NCBI RefSeq assembly: GCF_003003035.1
Contig: NZ_PVTS01000014.1
Location: 88,475-152,474 of the forward strand
DNA: 64,000 bases
From: Marinilabilia salmonicolor
Lineage (GTDB): Bacteria; Bacteroidota; Bacteroidia; Bacteroidales; Marinilabiliaceae
Direction: 5' to 3'
Positions 51,604 through 60,450 of the stretch are shown here, in pieces (within the stretch, counting starts at the first letter, position 1; every line of letters begins with the position of its first letter). The translations under genes and the position numbers were made by a program. Below the pieces are notes generated by a model. The model was not told where the DNA came from. It saw only the letters and a program-made list of their open reading frames with translations, and ran no database searches.

Positions 51604-52923
51604 ATGGAAAACCTACACGACATAGAAACCGAAAGAAAAGTATTAGGTCAGCTCATAATTGAGCCAGACGCTTACCTGAAAGTCACTGACATACTGAGTG
51701 CATCAGATTTTTACCAAAAGGAGCATTCAGAGGTTTACGAGGCTATTCAAAACCTTTTTAAAGAAAACACCCCGATAGATATTGCATCGGTCATCTTTCA
51801 ACTCAAAAAGCAGCAAAGCCAGATGTCAGCTTTTGAGGTTACCGGCTTAATGGCAGACGTAGCAGCCGCCGCACATATTGAGTATCACGCCCGAATCATC
51901 AAAGAATATTCCATACGCCGCACATTAGTAACTGAAATAAGACGCTTGGATAAATTGGGAACGGACCCCAGTAATGATTTGGATTATTTCATTGATAGAG
52001 CTACCCGATTGGTTGACCGTGTGACGGATGAGGTGGAAAACAGATCGCAGATTAAAGATTTTAAAAAGAATGTGGCCGATACAATCGAAAGTATAAGAGA
52101 CCGCCAACAAAGCGAAAATACGCCACAATATGGAGTTAAACCCTCTTTAGCAGCTATCCGGCAATTTGTGCCAGTTTGGGAAAACGGTCTTTTGATAATA
52201 ATTGCTGCCCGGCCATCTATGGGAAAAACAGCGTTTGCACTTCATGAAGCGATACACATTGCCAGCACGGCCGGCCCGGTTCTTTTCTTTTCGTTGGAAA
52301 TGACAGCCCGCAAACTTACCACAAGGGTTTTACAAAGGGAATCGGGCCTTTCGGGTTATGACCTTGACCGATTGACCGCCAATCAATGGGGCGTTTTGGA
52401 TGAAGCTGTTTCACACGTTCAGGATTTGGGACTTTACATTGATGACACACCGGCCGTATCTCTCGGACACGTTAAAGCCAAAGCGAAAATCTACAAAAAG
52501 CAGCACGGCATTAAAGCAATCGTTGTGGATTATTTGGGGTTAATGAAAGGAGACAGGAGCCTTCCCAGAGAACAACAAGTGGCTGAAATATCCAAAACCA
52601 TGAAAGGCATTGCAAAGGAGTTTGATTTGCCGGTGTTTTTGCTCTCACAGTTGAACAGGGGGCCTGAAAACAGACCTGATAAAAAACCCATACTCTCAGA
52701 CCTTCGCGAATCCGGGGCTATTGAGCAGGATGCAGATATCGTGGTCTTTCCACATCGACCCATTTATTACGATTCCAAAGCAATAGACGAAAAGGGCAAA
52801 GCATATTTCTATTTCGCAAAAAATCGGGATGGTAAAATCGGGGGCGCGGTGACTAAACACAATGAGACAATAACGAAATTTTATGACATAATCCATACAC
52901 CTGATGGGGCCGCACCATATTAA
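51604..52923 (+). CDS. dnaB: DnaB-family replicative helicase
   Basis: 439 residues. N-terminal DnaB domain (about 5-105: ETERKVLGQLIIEPDAY) and RecA-like C-terminal domain: Walker A ARPSMGKTA (about 201-209), FFSLEMTARKL, Walker B AIVVDYLGLM, and the SQLNRGPENRPDKKPILSDL segment with RESGAIEQDAD. It unwinds DNA at the fork, probably loaded by the DnaD-like protein. Shorter than chromosomal DnaB (about 500) and without an intein, as in phages and satellites. Last large gene of the replication block. Confidence 0.95.
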   Translation: MENLHDIETERKVLGQLIIEPDAYLKVTDILSASDFYQKEHSEVYEAIQNLFKENTPIDIASVIFQLKKQQSQMSAFEVTGLMADVAAAAHIEYHARIIKEYSIRRTLVTEIRRLDKLGTDPSNDLDYFIDRATRLVDRVTDEVENRSQIKDFKKNVADTIESIRDRQQSENTPQYGVKPSLAAIRQFVPVWENGLLIIIAARPSMGKTAFALHEAIHIASTAGPVLFFSLEMTARKLTTRVLQRESGLSGYDLDRLTANQWGVLDEAVSHVQDLGLYIDDTPAVSLGHVKAKAKIYKKQHGIKAIVVDYLGLMKGDRSLPREQQVAEISKTMKGIAKEFDLPVFLLSQLNRGPENRPDKKPILSDLRESGAIEQDADIVVFPHRPIYYDSKAIDEKGKAYFYFAKNRDGKIGGAVTKHNETITKFYDIIHTPDGAAPY

Positions 52924-52992
52924 ACAACGTGGAGAATGTGGAGGCCTAAAAAACAGAATTCAATCAATTTTTAACCAAATAAATCAAAAGCA

Positions 52993-53226
52993 ATGAAAAA
53001 GCACAAATCAAAACACACGGTTTACCAACCAGAAAACACAATGGACGTGGAAATGACCTTTCAGAAAACAACCCCTTACCTGGATGGGATCCCTCAAAAA
53101 CCTGATATCACATTCGTGGTCTCCGACTTGGACGAGACAAAAGAGATTGTAACCTCCATATCCATTAAAGAAGCTAAGCAAATGGTAAAAGGCTTAAAGG
53201 CCATTATCAAAGAGGTTGAAGGATAG
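52993..53226 (+). CDS. Unrecognised 77-residue protein
   Basis: A small hydrophilic protein with basic start MKKHKSKHTVYQ, a beta-like middle (ITFVVSDLDE) and an amphipathic C-terminal helix (KEAKQMVKGLKAIIKEVEG). No family recognised. It follows the helicase by 69 bp and is closed by a perfect hairpin at 53234-53261. Confidence 0.65.
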   Translation: MKKHKSKHTVYQPENTMDVEMTFQKTTPYLDGIPQKPDITFVVSDLDETKEIVTSISIKEAKQMVKGLKAIIKEVEG

Positions 53227-53233
53227 AAAACCC

Positions 53234-53261
53234 GCCCCGGAATTATAGCCAATTCCGGGGC
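53234..53261. terminator. Perfect 11-bp stem-loop closing the replication block
   Basis: GCCCCGGAATT (53234-53244) and AATTCCGGGGC (53251-53261) are perfect arms with a 6-base loop. On the plus strand it is followed by A residues, not T, so it is not a classical intrinsic terminator, but it separates the replication block from the structural block. Confidence 0.6.
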
Positions 53262-53338
53262 AAAAAACAGGGTTCAAGTCTGCTAAGGATGAAATAAAAA
53301 CAGGTTAAGTAATTGAAAGACAGAGTAAGTTAATAATA

Positions 53339-53369
53339 TAATTTTGAAAGTTGCACCCTATTTGCACCC
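53339..53369 (+). promoter_or_regulatory. Promoter with two TTGCACCC sites ahead of the structural block
   Basis: TAATTTTG (53339-53346) fits the -7 consensus. Directly behind it lie two direct copies of TTGCACCC (53351-53358 and 53362-53369), 11 bp apart or one helical turn, at the expected start of transcription. The gene at 53384 follows. The octamer matches that at the integrase promoter and the right end, suggesting shared control. Confidence 0.6.
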
Positions 53370-53383
53370 GAAAACCGAAAAAA

Positions 53384-53650
53384 ATGAAAAATCCAACAAT
53401 AAAACCCGGCCAGCTGATTACTGGGAATTTTAACTACCTGAATGAAGTGAGAAGGAATCTGAGAATAATAAATATTGAAAAGGTCATTCAGGAAAAGGCA
53501 CATGAGGTTTCAATGCTTTTACTCAATAGAGATAAAAACAGAATCCGCATAAAGCAGATTGAACACGATATAATCTTTTTTCAAGAGATGTTACAAACCC
53601 TTTCAGATGTGCCTTCATGGGTGGATCTGCCGTTACCAAGTAATAACTAA
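53384..53650 (+). CDS. Unrecognised 88-residue protein before the tape measure
   Basis: From the ATG at 53384 (a TTG 11 codons earlier lies inside the repeated operator and is less likely). The sequence is helical (EVRRNLRIINIEKVIQEKAH) with IRIKQIEHDIIFFQEML and ends DLPLPSNN. Its position right before the tape measure gene is where tail assembly chaperones occur in phages, but no family is recognised, so this is only positional. Confidence 0.65.
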   Translation: MKNPTIKPGQLITGNFNYLNEVRRNLRIINIEKVIQEKAHEVSMLLLNRDKNRIRIKQIEHDIIFFQEMLQTLSDVPSWVDLPLPSNN

Positions 53651-53665
53651 CTAAACTAAAAAAAC

Positions 53666-56600
53666 ATGGGAAATTTGGTATGGCACGCTGAAATTGACGG
53701 CGAGCAGGTAAAAAGAGACATAAGAGAGATGAACCAGCGAATCTCTAAATTCACAAAGGACGTGAAAAATCAGGGGAACCAGGTTGATAGTACCTTTAAA
53801 AGAATCGGTGCGGCAATGGCCGGGTACTTTTCAATCACAGCCGCAAAAGGATTTTTAGATCAGGTTATCCAAGTCCGGGGGGAGTTTCAACAGCTGGATA
53901 TTGCGTTGCAAACGATGCTGGGGAGCAAAGAAAAAGCGGACCGGTTAATGAGTGAGGTTGTAGAAATGGCAGCCAAAACCCCCTTTTCATTAACAGAGCT
54001 GGGGCAAGGTGCAAAGAGGTTGCTGGCATTTAAAGAACCAGCCGACCAAGTAACCGAAAGTTTACGCCGTTTGGGTGACCTTGCCGCCGGTGCATCCGTT
54101 CCGGTTACTGACCTTATACAAGCTTACGGTAAAGTTTCAGCTAAGGGCAAGATGCAGGCCGAAGAGTTAAACCAGTTTGCCGAAAGGGGTATTCCTATAA
54201 TTTCAGAGCTTGCAAAAGTAGTCGGAGCTACTGACAAAGAGATCTACAAAATGGCCGAACAGGGCCAAATTGGATTTGAAGAGTTGCAAGCTGCAATTAA
54301 GAACATGACCAATGAGGGCGGCCAATTTTTCAACCTAATGGAAAAGCAATCTGGTTCACTCACTGGTCAGGTTTCCAATTTAGGGGACGCGTGGGACCGT
54401 ATGCTTAACGAAGTTGGGGAAAGCAATGAAGGCATGATTTACGCCGGAATTGGCGGTTTGAAAACCTTGGTGGAGAATTATGAAACTATCATTGACACCC
54501 TGAAAGTTCTTATTGCCACTTATGGAGCCTATCGGGCCGCTTTGGCACTGGGAGCCATTGCCAGACAGTCAGGCAATATATTGGAATCCATAAAGGTTTG
54601 GGGCAGTCTGGTAAAACAGATCAGAACCGCGAAGGATGCACAGGCCGCCTTCAATTTGGTAACAAAAGCCAATCCCTGGGGTTTATTGGCCGCCGCCGTT
54701 GCTGGTTTGGTTACTTATTTGGCTGTTTTTAATACCGAAACCAAAGATGCAGCTAGTGAGGTTGAGAGATTGGCAGATGTTACGGGGGAAGTTAATTCCA
54801 AAATGGAGCATGAAAACAGAATGCTCGATATGTACAAAAGGAAATTGGCAGAAGCTAAGCCAGGAAGTGAAAGGAGGGTTGAACTTGTTGAGGAGTTGAA
54901 TAGAAAATACCCCGACCTTCTTTCTAATATAGATGCGGAAAACGCTTCAATCACCACGCTCCAAAGCACCATTGATGAATATGGGAAAAGCCTTGAGAAA
55001 ACCATAAAATTAAAGGTTCTTGAAAATGAATTGTCTGGCATCCTTACGGAATCCCAAAATATTGAACAGCAATACAGGGAGGGGGAAATTAATTCAAACG
55101 AAAGGTATAATCAACAAAAGAGACTTGAGGAAAGGCGCGACCGTCTTTTTGAAGACCTGGAATATCAAAAAGACCTTGTTGATTATGGGAAAGAGGTTGC
55201 GGCCCTTATGAAGCAAAGAAGAGGACTTCAAAAGGAATTGGCAAAATACGAATCCTTTGGAAGTATCACAATGCAATTGCCAGAAACTAAAGAAGGGTAT
55301 GAAAAGGCGAAAAAGGATATTGAGGCAATAAACAAACAGATTGAGGATATTATATCTGGTGGTAGTGAAGATGGAGGAGGAGAAAAAACCGGGCCTTTTG
55401 ATGTCAAAGCTTTTGAAAAATCACTATCAGAGCAAAAGAAAGCTTACGAAGAGTATTTTGGGGCCTTGCGCACAGCCAGGAAGGAAGATGTTGCAGCCAT
55501 AAAAGAACACAACTCCCAATTACTGGACCAAGGACAGAGCCTGGAAGATTTTCTTTTAAAACAGTTGGAGGCATACGCTGATAACGTTCAGGCCAAAATG
55601 GCGATTTACCAAATGGCCGCAGCTGAGGGATTAACTCTTGATGCCAGGCAGGCTGTTCCAGACGAACTAAAAAGCTCTTGGGCAAAAGTTGGCACACCAG
55701 CCGTCCCAGACTCCAAAGATTTAGCCAATCTGGATGCTTACAAACGCAAATGGGAGGAAGCCGGGCAAGCTTTGCAGTCAGCTTTAGACCTCCAGAGGAT
55801 GGATGAGTTCGGACAAAATGCCATACAAATAGCATACATAATGCAGGATATTGCCAAAGCCGTTGGAGGTATTAATGCGGAACTTGGCAACGTTATGATG
55901 ACCATTGCGGACACGGTAGGGAGTGCCGGGAATATGGCAAAAATGGCCGCATCGGGTGACTATTTAGGGGCCGCATCTGCGGGTGCGCAAAGATTAACTG
56001 ATTTTACATTAAGCTTAATAAACGCATCCAAAGAGCGTAAAGCAGCTGAAGAGGCCTTTTATCATTCCGTTAATGCACTTCAGAATCAGTACAATTTAAG
56101 CCTCAACGAACAATTAAGACTTCAAACCGAACTCAACGAAAGTATTTTTTTGACAGATTATGTCGGGCGAATGTCGGATGCGGCCGAAGCTTACAAAGAT
56201 GCGACACAAGGTTACCAGGAGGCTATGAACGACCTTAGCGAAAAAGGAACTGTTCAGGTAGGAACAAAAGATGTGACAGATTGGAGTAAGGTTGCAGGGG
56301 GCGCGGCTTTGGGGCCAGCCGGCGCAATATTAGGCGGTCTTTTCGGTAAAAAAGAGGAAAAGGTGATGGCTAACCTTTTAAGCCAGCACGAGAAGTTAAC
56401 TGATGAAACCGGAAAGTTAGATATTGATTATGCCAATACACTTATTGAGCAAGGTTTACTTAATGAGGAAACAGAAAATTTGCTTCAGAATACCATTGAC
56501 TGGCAAACCAAAATGGAAGAAGCTGAACAGCAAATGAAGCAAGTGAGCCAAGAGTTGGTTGGCATGATGGGAGACGATTTGAAAAATGCACTTGTAACAG

Positions 56601-57151
56601 CATTTGAGGAAGGAACAGACGCGGCCGCCGCCTTTGGAGACAGCGTGGAAGAGATTCTTGAGAATATGATTGCCGGGGAAGTTGTAAACCAGGTGATGGG
56701 GCCTTTGCTCAATCAATTTGGGGAAGACTTTGAACAGGCTTATGCTGGTGGAGGCTATCAAAGTGCTTTAGGCTTAATAGGTGACTTTACCAAAGATGCT
56801 GCGGTGAGGGTTGGTGATGTAAAAAAGCTACTCGAAGAAGCGCAAAAAGCAGCTAAGGAAGAGGGTTTTTCAATCTTTGACGGCAGCGCATCGGAAGACC
56901 CTTTAACAGGTGCAGTAAAGGGAGTTTCAGAGGGAACCGCCTCATTGATCGGCGGACAAATGAACGCTATCCGAATTAATCAGGCGGAAAGTTTACGGAT
57001 AATGAATGAATCAATCCGGTACCAGTCAGAGATTGCGGCGAATACGCGGTACAACAAGCACCTGGAAAGCATTGATAACAAACTTAACGTTTTGAAGTCA
57101 AACAAAAATTCCGACAAAAATTCCGACCCCTTAAAAGCTAAAGGACTTTAA
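53666..57151 (+). CDS. Phage tape measure protein
   Basis: 1161 residues. The start MGNLVWHAEIDGEQVKRDIR is typical of Bacteroidota tape measure proteins. Residues about 70-250 form the conserved tape measure N-terminal domain (LGSKEKADRLMSEVVEMAAK, TPFSLTELGQGAKRLLAF, QFAERGIPIISELAK). Two hydrophobic segments follow (about 278-299, 337-355), then long coiled-coil stretches (400-560, 595-660, 830-870) and an Ala/Gly-rich patch (GGAALGPAGAILGGLFG). The protein sets tail length; at about 0.15 nm per residue it would imply a long tail of roughly 170 nm. It is striking in an element with no other tail tube, sheath or baseplate gene. Confidence 0.92.
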   Translation: MGNLVWHAEIDGEQVKRDIREMNQRISKFTKDVKNQGNQVDSTFKRIGAAMAGYFSITAAKGFLDQVIQVRGEFQQLDIALQTMLGSKEKADRLMSEVVEMAAKTPFSLTELGQGAKRLLAFKEPADQVTESLRRLGDLAAGASVPVTDLIQAYGKVSAKGKMQAEELNQFAERGIPIISELAKVVGATDKEIYKMAEQGQIGFEELQAAIKNMTNEGGQFFNLMEKQSGSLTGQVSNLGDAWDRMLNEVGESNEGMIYAGIGGLKTLVENYETIIDTLKVLIATYGAYRAALALGAIARQSGNILESIKVWGSLVKQIRTAKDAQAAFNLVTKANPWGLLAAAVAGLVTYLAVFNTETKDAASEVERLADVTGEVNSKMEHENRMLDMYKRKLAEAKPGSERRVELVEELNRKYPDLLSNIDAENASITTLQSTIDEYGKSLEKTIKLKVLENELSGILTESQNIEQQYREGEINSNERYNQQKRLEERRDRLFEDLEYQKDLVDYGKEVAALMKQRRGLQKELAKYESFGSITMQLPETKEGYEKAKKDIEAINKQIEDIISGGSEDGGGEKTGPFDVKAFEKSLSEQKKAYEEYFGALRTARKEDVAAIKEHNSQLLDQGQSLEDFLLKQLEAYADNVQAKMAIYQMAAAEGLTLDARQAVPDELKSSWAKVGTPAVPDSKDLANLDAYKRKWEEAGQALQSALDLQRMDEFGQNAIQIAYIMQDIAKAVGGINAELGNVMMTIADTVGSAGNMAKMAASGDYLGAASAGAQRLTDFTLSLINASKERKAAEEAFYHSVNALQNQYNLSLNEQLRLQTELNESIFLTDYVGRMSDAAEAYKDATQGYQEAMNDLSEKGTVQVGTKDVTDWSKVAGGAALGPAGAILGGLFGKKEEKVMANLLSQHEKLTDETGKLDIDYANTLIEQGLLNEETENLLQNTIDWQTKMEEAEQQMKQVSQELVGMMGDDLKNALVTAFEEGTDAAAAFGDSVEEILENMIAGEVVNQVMGPLLNQFGEDFEQAYAGGGYQSALGLIGDFTKDAAVRVGDVKKLLEEAQKAAKEEGFSIFDGSASEDPLTGAVKGVSEGTASLIGGQMNAIRINQAESLRIMNESIRYQSEIAANTRYNKHLESIDNKLNVLKSNKNSDKNSDPLKAKGL

Positions 57152-57279
57152 ACAGGTAAGCAATGAACCACATTAGAGACGGCCCCGGCTTGAAAAATAG
57201 GTATCGGCAAATGTTCTAATCAAAAGGGAGCAGGCTTGGCCGCCTGTTCCCAATCACAAACCCTTTAAAATTAAAAGTC

Positions 57280-57480
57280 ATGTTAGCAGATTTTATTGAA
57301 GCTATTCCAGTTCATCTTAGAGATGACCTTTATCAGTTGCTCAAAGACAACTGGATTCATTCCGAAGAGCGTAAAGCATACATTGAACGCAACCAGGAGC
57401 GGCACCGGAAAAAGGAAATTGAGCAAATGAGGCGAAGAGCGATAATGAGAAAACGAGTTTTAAGGCCGGAAAAGGTTTAA
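57280..57480 (+). CDS. Unrecognised 66-residue basic protein
   Basis: Begins MLADFIEAIPVHLRDDLYQL and ends with a strongly basic helix (KKEIEQMRRRAIMRKRVLRP). No family recognised. The basic helix could bind nucleic acid. It lies between the tape measure and the small-terminase-like gene, 128 bp after the former. Confidence 0.6.
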   Translation: MLADFIEAIPVHLRDDLYQLLKDNWIHSEERKAYIERNQERHRKKEIEQMRRRAIMRKRVLRPEKV

Positions 57481-57555
57481 ATCATCCATACGGGACGATA
57501 AACTACAAGCCAAAGCCCCTTTAAAAACTGAGAGTATTAAACCAAACAAAAGGAG

Positions 57556-57575
57556 TTGCACCCTTAGACGCACCC
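57556..57575 (+). promoter_or_regulatory. TTGCACCC site pair ahead of the small-terminase-like gene
   Basis: TTGCACCC (57556-57563) and ACGCACCC (57568-57575, two mismatches) are direct repeats 12 bp apart, 24 bp before the ATG at 57599. The arrangement is like that at 53351. No clear -7 box is seen upstream. Confidence 0.45.
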
Positions 57576-57598
57576 TGACAACGAAAAACAAGAGAACA

Positions 57599-58069
57599 AT
57601 GGCAAAAACAAAGTACGATCCGCAAACATGGCCTTTACTCGCTGAAGGGTACGCAAGGGAGGGCCTAACAGACCAGCAAATAAGGAAAAGGCTGGGAGTA
57701 AGCAATGGAACCTTTTACAAGTATGTGGAGCAATACCCGGAATTTAAAGAGGCTCTGAAGCGTGGGAAAGCCCCGGTTGACATACAGGTGGAAAATTCTC
57801 TTTTAAAAAGGGCTTTGGGGTATGAGTACACCGAAACCGAAAAGAAGAAAAAAAACGGCAAGCTGGTTGAAGAAAAGGAGACGGTTAAACAGGTTGTGCC
57901 GGACACCACCGCGCAAATCTTTTGGCTGAAAAATAGAAAGCCGAATGTTTGGAGAGATAAACAGGTTTTAGGGCATGAATTTGAAAAGATGCCAGAGGAA
58001 GACCTTAACAGAATTATAGCCGGATTATATCCAGATAGTACAAATAATTCAGATCAAAAAAAGGAGTAA
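57599..58069 (+). CDS. Small-terminase-like HTH protein
   Basis: 156 residues. Residues about 10-60 form a helix-turn-helix (YAREGLTDQQIRKRLGVSNG, FYKYVEQYPEFKEALKRG), followed by VENSLLKRALGYEY, a lysine-rich hairpin, and DTTAQIFWLKNRKPNVWRD. This pattern is shared by small terminase subunits and related DNA-recognition proteins of Firmicutes and Bacteroidota phages. In satellites a small terminase redirects the helper phage packaging motor, which fits the lack of a large subunit here (inference). A generic regulator is the alternative. Confidence 0.72.
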   Translation: MAKTKYDPQTWPLLAEGYAREGLTDQQIRKRLGVSNGTFYKYVEQYPEFKEALKRGKAPVDIQVENSLLKRALGYEYTETEKKKKNGKLVEEKETVKQVVPDTTAQIFWLKNRKPNVWRDKQVLGHEFEKMPEEDLNRIIAGLYPDSTNNSDQKKE

Positions 58070-58073
58070 GCAA

Positions 58074-58298
58074 ATGAAAAGAGTTGACCAATTGACCAAG
58101 TCAGAGAAAATCGAATTCCTTAAACGAATTCAGGCTGGGGAGATAAACCCGAAGGAAGCTAACGAGCCACCTGTATTTTCAACAAAAACCGGGGATACGT
58201 TCCTTGCAATGATGCAAAGCAGAAAGAATGTTATCCCTATCACTTCAGAGGCCATAAGAGATGCTGAAGAAGTAACCAACGCAATTAACGGCCGGTAG
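58074..58298 (+). CDS. Unrecognised 74-residue protein
   Basis: Starts 4 bp after the previous stop. The N-terminal helix KRVDQLTKSEKIEFLKRIQA precedes a Pro/Lys-rich stretch and a C-terminal helix (SEAIRDAEEVTNAING). No family recognised. Tight spacing suggests it is expressed with the small-terminase-like gene. A stem-loop follows at the stop. Confidence 0.65.
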   Translation: MKRVDQLTKSEKIEFLKRIQAGEINPKEANEPPVFSTKTGDTFLAMMQSRKNVIPITSEAIRDAEEVTNAINGR

Positions 58299-58324
58299 GA
58301 CAATAATCCTACCGGGTATTTTCT
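58292..58324 (+). terminator. Stem-loop after the 74-residue gene
   Basis: CCGGTAGGA (58292-58300) pairs perfectly with TCCTACCGG (58307-58315) around CAATAA, followed by GTATTTTC. Stem is strong, T run short. It overlaps the stop codon. Confidence 0.6.
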
Positions 58325-58345
58325 AATCAATAAACAATTACAAAG

Positions 58346-58588
58346 ATGAAAACAATTTCTAAAAGACAAATCCAAGACCTTGTAAGAGGTAACGGAGAGT
58401 TAGCGACCAGAGCAAGAATTGAAATGCTCAGAGATACCGAATCTGAACTTTTCAAACAGCTTCATGATCCGGAGGTGGTAACAACTGCAGAAATCCCCCT
58501 GACTGATGCACAAGCCGAAGCCTACGAGAAATACACACTTGCATCCATTGAAGCGTGGGCCACCGGTGGAAATAATTCTTCTTATTAA
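58346..58588 (+). CDS. Unrecognised 80-residue protein
   Basis: Helical and acidic: KTISKRQIQDLVRGNGELAT, RDTESELFKQLHDPE, DAQAEAYEKYTLASIEAW. No family recognised. It lies in the structural gene block 20 bp ahead of the 233-residue gene. Confidence 0.65.
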   Translation: MKTISKRQIQDLVRGNGELATRARIEMLRDTESELFKQLHDPEVVTTAEIPLTDAQAEAYEKYTLASIEAWATGGNNSSY

Positions 58589-58608
58589 TCAATTTTAAAT
58601 TTAAAATC

Positions 58609-59310
58609 ATGGCAGAAACAAAAGCAAAAACAAAGGCCACAGAGGCCACGAAAACCAAAGAAGCACCAAAGAGAGTGCATTTTGATGACTTCAAATTTGG
58701 ACAACTAAAAGGAGACTATGAGAGATCTTTGGGAATACTTCAAACAGCGGTTGACCAATACGAAGAGCTGGGAATTGGTAAAGCAACCGACAAAGTTTTC
58801 CGGGCAATCATTAACAACAATCTAAGCCAGGTAAAAAATGAATATCTGGAAAAGATGGAATCTGATATTCAGGAGGCAACTAAAAATAAAGTTTTAGCTG
58901 CAAAACTTTGGGAGGCGGTGGATGCACCATTTGACAGATGGGAGGAAAAGGTGGCAGAACAACACCGGGGCATTCAGCGTGTTTTTATGGAAGGAATATC
59001 AGCCGGGTTTCTTCGCCGTTTGAACTGGGAATATTTCCAGTTCAAGGATGGGAAAGTAACCTTTGACGAAAAAGCACTTGAAGACGAGTGTTCTGTTTTT
59101 GTTAACTCTGAATCACGGAAAAAGTTTTTTGAACTGGCAGAAGAGACAGAGAAACAACTCCAGGAGCTTCAGCGGATGGCAAAAGAATACGCACCCAACG
59201 GAATCCCGGCATCAGTTATGCCCGGTAGTGCTCACAAGGGTTATTTATTCAACTATGGGGCAGGAGAGCAAATTCATATGGATCCTGAATGGTTGAAAGC
59301 TATTCATTAA
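58609..59310 (+). CDS. Unrecognised 233-residue protein
   Basis: Lys/Ala/Thr-rich N-terminus (1-22), then a mostly helical protein (LGILQTAVDQYEELGIGKAT; ELAEETEKQLQELQRMAKEY) with aromatic patches (FLRRLNWEYFQFKDGKVTFD) and a glycine-containing tail (GYLFNYGAGEQIHMDPEWL). No signal peptide or membrane segment. Position before decoration-like and gp10-like proteins suggests a virion or scaffold role, but there is no family evidence. It is the best place to look for a diverged capsid-related protein. Confidence 0.65.
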   Translation: MAETKAKTKATEATKTKEAPKRVHFDDFKFGQLKGDYERSLGILQTAVDQYEELGIGKATDKVFRAIINNNLSQVKNEYLEKMESDIQEATKNKVLAAKLWEAVDAPFDRWEEKVAEQHRGIQRVFMEGISAGFLRRLNWEYFQFKDGKVTFDEKALEDECSVFVNSESRKKFFELAEETEKQLQELQRMAKEYAPNGIPASVMPGSAHKGYLFNYGAGEQIHMDPEWLKAIH

Positions 59311-59367
59311 CCACCCTTAACCCTAACCCAACAATCAATTATTTTTTATCATTAAAATCAAATTATC

Positions 59368-59898
59368 ATGGCACTTGGATTTAAAAGAGTAAAATCAAGG
59401 GAAGGCATTCCCGTTTCACAAGTAGATTTTGAAAACGCACAAGGCGGTTTCTCTTTGGAGATGACCGGACTAATTCCGGGTGAAGAAATTCCCGCAGGTT
59501 CATTGTTTATTTACGATGAGCAAACCCGAAAGGCGAGACTTGTAAGAACCGCCAAAGTGTTTGAGGCCGTCAGTAGCGCACAAACTGTAAAGGTCGCAAA
59601 AAGACATACTGTTAAGGCTGGTTCAACTATCGAAGGGGTAGAGATAACCAGTGTTGACACGGAAAATGAGGAATATGATGTTTTAAACTTTGCTACAGTA
59701 ATCACGGCTGGGCTGGGCGATGTTTTGTCTTCAGAAAGCACCGAAGGAAAGCACACCGGATTGCTTTATCAATCCCTTTTTGCAGAAGAGGATGAAACTT
59801 TGTCGATTGCTATTCGATGCACGGTTTATGCAAATCGCATTCCTCCGGTTTCAAGGGAGCAAATCCCTGATACCATTCTTTTGTCGTTTTCAAATTAA
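59368..59898 (+). CDS. Phage decoration/head-fibre-like beta protein
   Basis: 176 residues, beta-rich, with no signal. KRHTVKAGSTIEGVEITSVD and EEYDVLNFATVITAGLGDVL resemble the motif of head-fibre and capsid-decoration proteins found with Bacteroidota phage capsids. The first 60 residues (FSLEMTGLIPGEEIPAGSLF, IYDEQTRKARLV) form a beta-sandwich-like pattern. No capsid gene is next to it. A strong stem-loop follows. Assignment is tentative. Confidence 0.6.
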   Translation: MALGFKRVKSREGIPVSQVDFENAQGGFSLEMTGLIPGEEIPAGSLFIYDEQTRKARLVRTAKVFEAVSSAQTVKVAKRHTVKAGSTIEGVEITSVDTENEEYDVLNFATVITAGLGDVLSSESTEGKHTGLLYQSLFAEEDETLSIAIRCTVYANRIPPVSREQIPDTILLSFSN

Positions 59899-59906
59899 CC
59901 ACCACG

Positions 59907-59940
59907 GGGCCAAAGTGCAGATTATCACTTTGGCCCTTTA
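59907..59940 (+). terminator. Perfect 11-bp stem-loop after the decoration-like gene
   Basis: GGGCCAAAGTG (59907-59917) and CACTTTGGCCC (59926-59936) with an 8-base loop, followed by TTTA. A terminator or processing site between the decoration-like and gp10-like genes. Confidence 0.7.
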
Positions 59941-59952
59941 AACCTCTAAGCA

Positions 59953-60450
59953 ATGGGATTTAATCCACGTTTTACAGCAAGAGAAATCAACAGAGATTTA
60001 CAAAACTACTTTAACCATATCCACCACGGTATTGTTTCAATTATGGAACGAGTGGGAGAAGAGTTTGCCCGGGATGCAAAGGACGGGGTAAACATATCCG
60101 GGGCCTTTCCAAAGGGAGACTATACCGACCAGACAGCAAATTTAAGAAGCTCAATAGGCTATGCCATTGTTTATGATGGGGCCGTTGTTGCAACTTCTTT
60201 GCCGGTCCTGGATACTGACACCGGTAAGATTGTAAATGAAGTTTTGACAAATAGTGTTCCCATGAAATGGATCTTAGTCGGGTTTGCCGCTATGGAATAC
60301 GCATCCTATTTGGAAAGCAAAGGGTACAACGTAATAACCTCACAAAGCACCGTGGCAATGGTTGACCTGGAATCGCGTGTTCGGAAATTTGCCAAAGGGA
60401 AAGACTTTGGAACCAGCTTTAAACTTGGTGGTGTAACTAATGCCCTTTAG
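59953..60450 (+). CDS. HK97-gp10-like head-tail connector or tail-completion protein
   Basis: 165 residues. IMERVGEEFARDAKDG (about 31-46) and TDQTANLRSSIGYAIVYDG (about 58-76) match the pattern of gp10-like proteins (amphipathic helix, then T-x-N-L-R-x-S-I and a strand). The C-terminal part has EYASYLESKGYNVITS. In phages it joins head and tail. Overlaps the next gene by 11 bp. It is one of few virion-type proteins in the element. Confidence 0.68.
   Translation: MGFNPRFTAREINRDLQNYFNHIHHGIVSIMERVGEEFARDAKDGVNISGAFPKGDYTDQTANLRSSIGYAIVYDGAVVATSLPVLDTDTGKIVNEVLTNSVPMKWILVGFAAMEYASYLESKGYNVITSQSTVAMVDLESRVRKFAKGKDFGTSFKLGGVTNAL

Noticed and set aside
53351..53383. TTG start for the gene before the tape measure
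   Set aside because: The extra codons consist of the TTGCACCC repeats; the ATG at 53384 is more likely.
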